A stretch of 13,693 nt of DNA from JBHELB01 sp041859045 (GTDB taxonomy: Bacteria; Hydrogenedentota; Hydrogenedentia; Hydrogenedentales; SLHB01). The translations under genes were made by a program, and so were the position numbers. Below are positions 7,274-13,446 of the stretch, in pieces (position 1 is the first letter of the stretch; each line of letters starts with the position of its first letter). The DNA lies in assembly GCA_041859045.1 (NCBI GenBank), contig JBHELB010000050.1:1-13693 (forward strand). The letters run 5' to 3'. The notes beneath the pieces are model-generated. The model made no database searches and was not told the origin of the DNA. It saw nothing but the letters and a program-made list of their open reading frames with translations.

Positions 7274-7540
7274 TGCTCTTCCTCGATCTTGCGTTCCGTT
7301 CCCAAAGTAAGCTCAAAGGCTGATTTTGTGCGGGCTATCGACAACTTGTCAACTATGCGAAACTGGAAGTTCACTATGGCTCCCACCGATCGGCCTCCCC
7401 ACATATCGACACACACTTTGCTGCACCACCTCCAAGGTCTCTTTCGCGACGGTCCATCGCGCCACGAACTAAAGGTGATGGTAGATCGGGTCCGATGGCT
7501 CCAGAAATGTCAGAAAGGGGCGAAATGACGGACGTGTGGA
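7274..7540. other. Upstream region of the BNR gene; no convincing gene
   Basis: The 267 bases contain a 79-codon open frame (7289-7528) without ribosome site or recognisable product, which I do not accept. A near-palindrome, GACAACTTGTC (7340-7350), lies about 70 bp upstream of the BNR start and could be an operator. A minus-strand TTGACA at 7347-7352 overlaps it but has no good -10 at 17 bases. The stretch GAAATGTCAGAAA around 7504 faintly resembles codons 36-45 of the HEAT-like gene; too short to call. Confidence 0.4.
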
Positions 7541-7714
7541 GACGCTCTTACGGAACTTCAAAAACAGGCGGTATCGGCCTCGCCGCAAATACTCAGAGTA
7601 AAAGGAGCGATTTCAGACGCGGAGAAATCGCGCGCTGGCGTGTATTGGAGCGAGATGAGGGAAATGCAAAAGAGAATCACGCCTGCCTCTGCTCCCATTT
7701 GCGGCAAACCCTAG
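7541..7714 (+). pseudogene. 3' tail of HEAT-like gene copy 2
   Basis: Fifty-seven in-frame codons, from DALTELQKQAVSASPQ through KGAISDAEKSRAGVYW to ICGKP and a TAG at 7712-7714, align with codons 187-243 of the intact gene (IDILTGLQRQADSSSP, KGAISNAEKLRTGVYW, ISGKP). There is no start or ribosome site in the expected place. Together with the head at 5747-5821 it represents one gene whose middle was replaced by a 1.7-kb segment carrying the BNR gene. The absence of stops in the tail suggests a fairly recent event. Confidence 0.75.
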
Positions 7715-7811
7715 AGCATTTCCACCGAGAATGCCTACGACGCGCCCGCCAAAGCGGCGTGGTGAAAATGCTCTAATCTCGGAGACCGTAGGCACAAAAA
7801 CGTAAAACGCT
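7715..7811. mobile_element. MITE-like palindromic element, about 97 bp, flanked by CTAG
   Basis: At the copy-1/copy-2 junction the array reads CCCTAG-CGGTTGCG (5605-5618). Here the same two sides are separated by about 97 bases, with CTAG present on both flanks (7711-7714 and 7812-7815), which looks like a 4-bp target duplication. The ends read CTAGAGCATTT and, from the other side, CTAGAGCGTTT. Inside, TAGAGCATTTCCACC (7712-7726) pairs with GGTGAAAATGCTCTA (7761-7775), 14 of 15 matching, around a smaller CCGC-CAAA-GCGG hairpin. There is no coding capacity, so any movement needs a transposase elsewhere. Similar AGAGCATTTTC ends occur on small palindromic elements in other bacteria; the family (IS5- or IS630-related) is not determined. 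Confidence 0.75.
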
Positions 7812-7815
7812 CTAG

Positions 7816-7925
7816 CGGTTGCGAATTTTGCGGGGTAAATTGTTACAAACTGTTCGAAGGATTTCTAAAAGGTTCCAGGGGGGCGCAGATGTTGGGTTGC
7901 GCTCGTCCGCGAAATGCCAAGCGTA
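7816..7925 (+). repeat. Leader repeat, copy 3 (truncated, no gene behind it)
   Basis: It matches the first ~110 bases of the 136-bp leaders at about 93 percent, then stops matching after AAGCGTA. The ribosome site and start codon of the expected third HEAT-like gene are missing. A quasi-palindrome begins at the break, and the next gene is the PHP metallohydrolase on the other strand. Confidence 0.7.
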
Positions 7926-7994
7926 CCCCTCCCCGGGTGTGCTTCGTCACTCAAGGACCGCGACGGATGGCCCCACCGGGGAGGGGGTACGCTT
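7919..7994. repeat. 76-bp quasi-palindrome with ~21-bp arms
   Basis: The left arm (7919-7939, AAGCGTACCCCTCCCCGGG...) and the reverse complement of the right arm (7974-7994, AAGCGTACCCCCTCCCCGG...) agree over about 21 bases apart from one-base slips in the C and G runs. The loop is 34 bases. It lies about 50 bp beyond the PHP stop, so it could end that transcript, although no T-run follows. The first seven bases of the left arm are also leader sequence. Confidence 0.65.
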
Positions 7995-8043
7995 CTACTT
8001 CAGTTGCATCGCAATTCGGACGTGAATCCGTTACTCAAGCAGT

Positions 8044-9276
8044 TTAGTTTTGGGCGGTCACGTAGATCGGATTGCTGATCGCCGTGACGCCGTCCACGTA
8101 GGCATTGCTGGGGCCAGGATTCGGAGTCGGAACGCGATGCAGTTCCGGGCGGTAATACGCCGCCGCCGTCGGGGTGTCGGTAAACGTGTAGGTGTTTGCC
8201 CCGCCGATAAGCGCCGTCAGGTGAAACAGGCTGCCGTTCTTGTACGTGAGCAGCAAGTCATACGCGGTGTATCCCCCCTGGGCCAGCCAGTTCTTGATGT
8301 CGACGAAGCGAAGCTGACCGCTGAGCAGGGCCTGGATCGTCGTGTTGTCGAAATCGATGATGCTGCCGCCGCCGGGGTTTCCGGTGACATGCGCCTGGAA
8401 TCCTATCGGCTGACCGGTCGCGGTGACCTCATCGCCCATCAGCGCGTCATCATAGGCGCCGTCCTGGTCGGTATCGGCGGCGAATTCCAGACGCGGCCCG
8501 GTCGGCTGGTAGGTCAGTGTCGTGCGCCCCGCGCGAATTGCCGCGATGATGGCCGCGCCGGTTCGCGCCTGGGCGTACACCCACGTGGTGGGCTTCCCAA
8601 GGCCGCTGTACTTGTGCAGCGTTCCCCACAGCCACCAGTACGACGTCGTGAGCGTATGCGTGTCGCTACCGCCGACCAAGGGCACGCGGTATCCGGCGCG
8701 CAGCAGGTCGTCATAAAAAGCATGCCCTTGAAAGGTCACAAGGTCCGCCGTGCAGAAGGGAAGATTCCAAACTTCCACGGCGTCCGGAAGGTAGTTGATG
8801 GGATATGTCCACGGCTTGCTCTCCGGGTGATTGATGGAGAACAGCACCCCTTGCGCCGCCGCCGCGACCTGTGCCGCGTCGGCGTCGTTGGCGCGATTGG
8901 CGGCCCACAGCGGGCTGTAGTCGAACATCACGTCTTTCCAGACGTTCGCATGCCCATTTCCGGTGGTCCACTCCATCCCATACAGCAGCACCATCGTGCT
9001 CGATTGATAATTCGGGTTGTACCACTGCGCCGGATATCCCATCGTCAGCGGCGAATTGTCGTGATCGGTAATGACATAGTAGTCGAAACCCAGCGATTGG
9101 GCTTTGGTCATGTGGTCCGCCACGCTGTTGATCCCGTCGCTCTGGTTCGAGTGTGAATGAAGGTCTCCCTTGAGCCACAGTCCCCCTGTGACCGGCGGAT
9201 TGACCGCCCACGCCGCCGCCGAAAACGCCACCGCGATCCCCATCGCCATCATCAGCCCCCTACGCATGGTCTTCAT
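8044..9276 (-). CDS. Secreted PHP-domain metallohydrolase (CehA/McbA-like)
   Basis: The 410-residue protein has a signal peptide (1 to about 24, ending SAAAWA). The PHP metal site is complete: GDLHSHSNQSDG (His40, His42, Asp47), VITDHDN (Asp71, His72), GMEWT (Glu102), SINHPES (His150) and GGSDTHT (Asp205, His207). This set places it with CehA/McbA-type hydrolases, which cleave phosphoester or carbamate/ester bonds; exported relatives are frequent in polysaccharide degraders. After the PHP domain (about 30-260) comes a possible Ca-binding loop, DTDQDG (268-273), then a beta-rich C-terminal domain of about 130 residues. AGGGGG lies about 6 bases before the ATG. Transcription comes from the consensus promoter at 9357-9385. 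The gene stands alone, with HEAT-array remnants downstream. Confidence 0.87.
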   Translation of the reverse strand: MKTMRRGLMMAMGIAVAFSAAAWAVNPPVTGGLWLKGDLHSHSNQSDGINSVADHMTKAQSLGFDYYVITDHDNSPLTMGYPAQWYNPNYQSSTMVLLYGMEWTTGNGHANVWKDVMFDYSPLWAANRANDADAAQVAAAAQGVLFSINHPESKPWTYPINYLPDAVEVWNLPFCTADLVTFQGHAFYDDLLRAGYRVPLVGGSDTHTLTTSYWWLWGTLHKYSGLGKPTTWVYAQARTGAAIIAAIRAGRTTLTYQPTGPRLEFAADTDQDGAYDDALMGDEVTATGQPIGFQAHVTGNPGGGSIIDFDNTTIQALLSGQLRFVDIKNWLAQGGYTAYDLLLTYKNGSLFHLTALIGGANTYTFTDTPTAAAYYRPELHRVPTPNPGPSNAYVDGVTAISNPIYVTAQN

Positions 9277-9356
9277 AGCGCCCCCTTTCTTGCTCCGCCC
9301 GCCCCCTGAACCATTTTCGTGAGTTATCTTCCCGTGGCGGAGAACTATTGCTCGCG

Positions 9357-9385
9357 ATTATATGAATACTGCAAAAACCTGTCAA
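9357..9385 (-). promoter_or_regulatory. Perfect-consensus sigma70 promoter for the PHP gene
   Basis: On the minus strand, TTGACA (9380-9385) and TATAAT (9357-9362) both match consensus at 6 of 6 with the optimal 17-base spacer. This leaves a leader of about 70-75 bases before the ATG at 9276. The remaining spacer up to the heparinase stop (9386-9535) shows no gene or strong hairpin. Confidence 0.8.
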
Positions 9386-9535
9386 GGGTGCGCGAAAATG
9401 GCGTTATTTGCCTGGACCATCCGGCAAGTTCGCTACGAGTAATGTCGTGGTCGTGCTTTCCAGGTAGCGCTCCAAAGGGGCCACTGGTATAGGTGTCTGT
9501 ATCATGATGGAATTTCTCGCTGAACATTCCCTGTG

Positions 9536-11593
9536 TCAGGTCTTCGGGCTACTCGTGAGCGCAATGCTCATTTTCTCCGAGGTCCCTTCGAGCGGGATCT
9601 CGAACTGCGTGCGTGCGTCCTCTGCGTGGACCTCCACGGTTATGCGCTCTTCATTTCCAGAGACGATGCGCACATCCGGACGCGGCACCGTGTTGCGTCC
9701 TGGCGTCAGCACCCAGACAAATACTGTGTTGCCGGGAATGGAGGTCGTGTAAACGGCCGTTGGCGAAGGGACGATCGCGTTGTACCCGGGGCTGGACCAA
9801 CCCTGGAACTCGGGTTCGCGCTGTCCTTTGACGATGGCGAGTTCCCACGAGTGCTCTCCGGCCGGTGTGATGCGCAGATTCTCCTTGCCTTTGTCGAAGG
9901 TCACAGCGTCGAGACCGTCCAGCCCCGCCGCGGAGTCCGCCGCAAGATGCCAGAGCGCGGTGATGCGTCTCGGTCGATCGGTGACGATCTTGTCGACGAC
10001 GACCCAGTACTCCCCGCGTAGGTAGACCACGGCGCGAGTGTGCGTGACGGTGCCCTCAACATTTTCGTAGCCGCCGTCAAACGTTCCTCGAAAGTAGTCG
10101 TAGTCCTTCGTGATGACGTGTTGCCCGGTAATTGGCGCGGTACCGACCTTCTCGTAAGGCTTCTGCCCTGCGCCATCGACAAGCAACGTATTGTGTCCCT
10201 TCGTGGAGACCACATAGGCCCTGAACGGGTCGTTGAGATACCCGTAGCTTCCGGCATCAAGCAGCAGTTCGCGGCCTCCGGCGCGGACAGAGAGATGAAG
10301 CTTGTCGAAATGGTAATGTCCTGCGCCCAGCGGTCCCATATCGAAAAAGGCCCATTGCGCGTTCCTGTCCCAGCCATCGCGCATGATCCCTTGGCCTGCC
10401 CAGGGGTAGAAGAGAGAAAGAACGGTCGGTTTCTTGCCGCGCTTGCCATTGGAAATGATGTAACGCCAGTCGGGCCTATCGAAAAACAGGAGCGCTTGCT
10501 CAATGGTTTCTTCCCGGTGCAACACGCCACTGTCGTTGTTCTGTGGCAACACGATGTCGGGCCCCACCGCGTAAGCACAGTAGTCCCATATGGCCTCAAG
10601 GCGGGACAGAAGACTCGGTGGAATCGGCTTTTCGGCGATGCGCAGGCGAAACAGAATGAACAGGACACGCTGACCCACCACCGTGTGATAGTGCGAAGTG
10701 AGTTCATTTTGGACGCCGTCGGGATAGATTTGATCTTCAAGCAAATATTGCGATTCCTGAATCACCGTGTTCCACCAGGCACCCGACTCCCGGAACTCCG
10801 GCCACGCCAGTGCCGCCGCCGAGAGACCTTCCATCTCGATGGTTCCCCAGTTGCCGTTCCTCGAGTGGAAGTAACGATTGTAGTGAGCTTGATCGGCGAC
10901 GGTGGTGAGCATAAGCAGGCGTGTGGCCGAGGACACCGCCTTGCCCTCGAGCGCGTAGAAAATCGTGGCCCAGTTGTGGACGCGGATCGCCACCTCAAGA
11001 CCGCGCCACTGAGGCGTATGGTTGGGCGTGTTTGGGTAGGGCGGAAGCGCGACGACCCAATCCTGCAGATTTTTATCGAGAAACTCGCGATAGCGCGTAT
11101 CGTTCGTCTTCTCGTACATCTGAAGGGCGAGAAGGAGATGAAAATGCCGATTCAGCGCCCATCCGAACTCGGGATCTTTTCCATCGGGGCCATTGTATGC
11201 CCAGTCCCAGCCGCCATCCGGCCGTAAGGGGATTTGATGGGTCCAAAGCTTGTAGGGAAACGTATGCTCGAAAAGAAGCGCGGGGTCCTCCACCTTCATT
11301 GAATCTCTTGGCCAGTCGAGCGGCAGCACTCTTCTGCGCGAGTCCTGAGCCTCGTAGTACTCGATCAGCGCCGCGCTTGCCGCAGCCACGTTACCCGCGT
11401 CCAGTTGTCGTTTGACCTCTTCCAGCCCAGGATGCGTGAGGTCCAGCGCCTCGAACAGCGACTTCACTTGGGCAGGAAAAGCTTGGCAGACCTCTTCAAC
11501 AGTCGCATAATACGTTGGTTGTTCCACAGCGGCGGCTCCCATACACATTCCCCATGCTGCAAATACAGAGAGGAGTGCGAGACCAGTTTTCAT
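9536..11593 (-). CDS. Secreted heparinase II/III-family polysaccharide lyase
   Basis: The 685-residue protein has a signal peptide (1 to about 22, MKTGLALLSVFAAWGMCMGA). It has the two-part build of the family: an alpha-toroid (about 60-390) and a beta-sandwich (about 400-670). Visible family motifs are the N-terminal LWTHQIPLRPDGGWDWAY (about 116-133), SRNGNWGTIEMEGL (244-257), QNELTSHYHT (295-304), GAGHYHFDKLHL (424-434) with GRELLLDAGSYGY (440-452), and TKGHNTLLVDG (464-474). These match the catalytic Asn/His/Tyr set and the structural metal site of heparinase II-like lyases. Such enzymes cleave uronic-acid polysaccharides (heparin, heparan, alginate and others); the substrate is open. GGAGG eight bases before the ATG at 11593 fixes the start. 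The upstream in-frame ATG at 11680 has no such site and would destroy the signal peptide. Confidence 0.88.
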   Translation of the reverse strand: MKTGLALLSVFAAWGMCMGAAAVEQPTYYATVEEVCQAFPAQVKSLFEALDLTHPGLEEVKRQLDAGNVAAASAALIEYYEAQDSRRRVLPLDWPRDSMKVEDPALLFEHTFPYKLWTHQIPLRPDGGWDWAYNGPDGKDPEFGWALNRHFHLLLALQMYEKTNDTRYREFLDKNLQDWVVALPPYPNTPNHTPQWRGLEVAIRVHNWATIFYALEGKAVSSATRLLMLTTVADQAHYNRYFHSRNGNWGTIEMEGLSAAALAWPEFRESGAWWNTVIQESQYLLEDQIYPDGVQNELTSHYHTVVGQRVLFILFRLRIAEKPIPPSLLSRLEAIWDYCAYAVGPDIVLPQNNDSGVLHREETIEQALLFFDRPDWRYIISNGKRGKKPTVLSLFYPWAGQGIMRDGWDRNAQWAFFDMGPLGAGHYHFDKLHLSVRAGGRELLLDAGSYGYLNDPFRAYVVSTKGHNTLLVDGAGQKPYEKVGTAPITGQHVITKDYDYFRGTFDGGYENVEGTVTHTRAVVYLRGEYWVVVDKIVTDRPRRITALWHLAADSAAGLDGLDAVTFDKGKENLRITPAGEHSWELAIVKGQREPEFQGWSSPGYNAIVPSPTAVYTTSIPGNTVFVWVLTPGRNTVPRPDVRIVSGNEERITVEVHAEDARTQFEIPLEGTSEKMSIALTSSPKT

Positions 11594-11645
11594 TGTTGAT
11601 GCCTCCAGCCAGAAGACAGAACAGCGAAGATACCAAACAGCAGAC

Positions 11646-11664
11646 GGAAGGAGAGTATCCTTCC
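11646..11664. promoter_or_regulatory. Inverted repeat upstream of the heparinase gene
   Basis: GGAAGGA-gagta-TCCTTCC is a perfect 7-bp inverted repeat with a 5-base spacer, 53 bp upstream of the heparinase start and 60 bp upstream of the divergent gene at 11724. Its place in a divergent intergenic region fits an operator for either gene. The regulator is unknown. Confidence 0.4.
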
Positions 11665-11723
11665 CGCGAAAACAAAGCAACCGCTACTGGTTTGTGTCGA
11701 ACTTGGTGTAGGCTGATAAAGCC

Positions 11724-12581
11724 ATGCCAACGTTTCGTCATATTTCATTGCTGGAGGCGCCGGACCCGGGACCGCTCCGGGCGCGGCTGGAGACGCTCTA
11801 TGCCGCGCTGAACCGGCCGGAATATATCGCACCGGATCCCCTTCAATTCGTTGTGCCATATTCCCAACTCGAGGATCGCGAGATCGTGGGAATGATTGCG
11901 GCCGGGCTCGCGTTTGGAAATGTGAAACAAATCCTTCGCAGCGTGCAACGCGTGATCGATCTGCTTCCGGAGCCGTATGAGAACGTGGTTCGGGGATCTC
12001 TGAAAGAATGGACGCGCCTGCTAGACGGATTTCGCCACCGCTTCGTAGGAGCGGCCGAACTGGCTAGTTTTCTCGAGGCGATGGGGCGGGTCTGCCGCAA
12101 GTATGAGAGTTTGGGGGCGCTCTTTCGAACGTCCATGCGCGACGAAGAGCCGACCGTATTGCCCGCGTTGACGCGATACGTGTCGGAACTACGATCGCTT
12201 TCGGGGAACGGACGAAGTTACTTGCTGCCCGATCCGTCTTCCGGCAGCGCCTGCAAACGATTGCATTTGTTTTTGCGTTGGATGGTGCGGTGTGACGCGG
12301 TGGACCCGGGCGGATGGGATTTTGTGTTTCCGTCGGCGTTGATTGTGCCGCTCGACACGCACCTGCACCGCACCGCGCGGACCTTGGGGTTGACGCGGCG
12401 CAAGCCCGCCGACGGCCGGACTGCGCTCGAGGTGACCGCAGGGTTTCGCTGTATCGCGCCCGAGGACCCGGTGCGCTATGATTTCGCCTTGACGCGCCTG
12501 GGTATCCGCAAGGATACTGAATGGGCGTCTTTGCTCGACGGTGACCAGAGAAAGGAATGTCCTGGCGCTGTCGAGGGTTAA
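11724..12581 (+). CDS. TIGR02757/DUF2400 family protein, function unknown
   Basis: The 285-residue cytoplasmic protein has no signal peptide or membrane segment. Recognisable family blocks are YSQLEDREIVGMIAAGLAFGN (about 46-66), RLHLFLRWMVRCDAVDPGGW (about 179-198) and PLDTHLHRTARTLGLTRRK (about 209-227). The last part, TAGFRCIAPEDPVRYDFALTRLGI, is also typical. The family is widespread and conserved but has no settled role. A remote similarity to helix-hairpin-helix DNA glycosylases has been suggested for such folds; I cannot test this here. No strong ribosome site precedes 11724, so the exact start is somewhat uncertain. The peroxiredoxin gene follows after 39 bases on the same strand, so the two are likely co-transcribed. 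Confidence 0.82.
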   Translation: MPTFRHISLLEAPDPGPLRARLETLYAALNRPEYIAPDPLQFVVPYSQLEDREIVGMIAAGLAFGNVKQILRSVQRVIDLLPEPYENVVRGSLKEWTRLLDGFRHRFVGAAELASFLEAMGRVCRKYESLGALFRTSMRDEEPTVLPALTRYVSELRSLSGNGRSYLLPDPSSGSACKRLHLFLRWMVRCDAVDPGGWDFVFPSALIVPLDTHLHRTARTLGLTRRKPADGRTALEVTAGFRCIAPEDPVRYDFALTRLGIRKDTEWASLLDGDQRKECPGAVEG

Positions 12582-12620
12582 CTAGGCACAGTGACCAACC
12601 AGAAGAAGGAGGATGTATCC

Positions 12621-13217
12621 ATGGCCACTCTTGTTACGTCGCCCGCCCCCGAGTTCAAGGCCCAAGTCGTAATGCCCGACAACTCGTTTGCCGAAAAGAC
12701 GCTGTCGGACCTACGCGGCGGAAAGTATGCCGTGCTGTTTTTCTATCCGCTCGACTTCACCTTCGTGTGTCCGTCGGAGATCATCGCGTTTGACAAGAAA
12801 CTCGCCGAGTTCAAGAAGCGCAACTGCGAAGTCATCGGCGTGTCGGTCGATTCGCACTTCAGCCACTGGGCGTGGAAAAACACCCCCGTCGAGAAGGGCG
12901 GCATCGGCAATGTTCAATATCCGCTCGTCGCCGATCTGACCAAGCAGATCGCCCAGCAGTACGGCGTGCTCATCGAGAACGCCGGTGTCGCGCTGCGCGG
13001 CCTGTTCCTGATCGATAAGGCCGGCGTCATCCGTCACGCCGTGATCAACGACCTGCCGCTAGGCCGCAACATCGACGAAGCCCTGCGCATGGTCGACGCC
13101 CTGCAGTTTACCGAGAAGCACGGCGAAGTCTGCCCCGCCAACTGGAAAGAAGGCGAAGACGGCATGAAACCCACCGCCGACGGCGTCGCCTCGTACCTCG
13201 CCAAACACGGGAAATAA
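12621..13217 (+). CDS. Typical 2-Cys peroxiredoxin (Prx1/AhpC family)
   Basis: The 198-residue cytoplasmic thiol peroxidase reduces H2O2 and organic hydroperoxides. The peroxidatic Cys50 lies in DFTFVCPSE with Thr47 four positions from the usual Pro; Arg126 (ALRGLF) completes the active site. The resolving Cys171 lies in GEVCPANW, so it is a typical 2-Cys enzyme. GGIGN (93-97) and the final SYL (191-193) resemble the GGLG/YF motifs linked to sensitivity to overoxidation, but with changes. The start at 12621 has AAGGAGG eight bases upstream; the in-frame ATG at 12591 would place that ribosome site inside the gene and is rejected. A strong hairpin follows at 13252. No reductase partner is in the window, so thioredoxin is the presumed donor. 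Codon usage is strongly GC-biased, suggesting a well-expressed core gene. Confidence 0.93.
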   Translation: MATLVTSPAPEFKAQVVMPDNSFAEKTLSDLRGGKYAVLFFYPLDFTFVCPSEIIAFDKKLAEFKKRNCEVIGVSVDSHFSHWAWKNTPVEKGGIGNVQYPLVADLTKQIAQQYGVLIENAGVALRGLFLIDKAGVIRHAVINDLPLGRNIDEALRMVDALQFTEKHGEVCPANWKEGEDGMKPTADGVASYLAKHGK

Positions 13218-13251
13218 CCCCGGCAGAAATGCCGACCTGTAGACCGCATAT

Positions 13252-13289
13252 CCCCTCACGCCCGCTGCACACACAGCGGGCGTGAGGGG
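13252..13289 (+). terminator. Strong hairpin terminator after the peroxiredoxin gene
   Basis: CCCCTCACGCCCGCTG (13252-13267) and its exact complement (13274-13289) form a perfect 16-bp stem with a CACACA loop. ATTTGGGTGTT follows, which is only a weak U-tract. It ends the DUF2400-peroxiredoxin unit and separates it from the lptB copy downstream. Confidence 0.75.
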
Positions 13290-13317
13290 ATTTGGGTGTT
13301 ATCCTCCCGCCGGGGCA

Positions 13318-13375
13318 GGGCAATCGCACTAGAGCCTGCCCCCTCATCTACCTGAGTACGTGGCTCGCAGCGCCC
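13318..13375. repeat. 58-bp dispersed repeat, copy B (inverted relative to 1417-1474)
   Basis: It is the inverted partner of copy A, about 50 of 58 identical. Here it overlaps an extra hairpin absent from copy A: GGGGCAGG (13312-13319) pairs perfectly with CCTGCCCC (13335-13342). A further GCCCGG/CCGGGC stem lies just beyond the repeat. It occupies the spacer before the lptB-like gene. The terminator hairpin at 13252-13289 is not part of the repeat. Confidence 0.7.
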
Positions 13376-13446
13376 GGTCTCCACGCCGGGCGGGGCGTGA
13401 AGGTGAACACGCGCTTGCACAAGAACAGTTAGAAAGGGAATGCCCG

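Noticed and set aside
7289..7528. 79-codon open frame upstream of the BNR gene
   Set aside because: No ribosome site, no recognisable motif, and it lies in the upstream region of a minus-strand gene; it ends just before the HEAT tail.
7711..7994. CRISPR-like array of palindromic repeats
   Set aside because: Two different palindromes occur once each; there is no repeat-spacer periodicity and no cas gene.
8050..9156. 368-codon plus-strand frame opposite the PHP gene
   Set aside because: Antisense shadow, Arg-rich and without motifs; the opposite strand encodes a complete PHP metal site.
10040..11227. 395-codon plus-strand frame opposite the heparinase gene
   Set aside because: Antisense shadow; all family motifs are on the minus strand.
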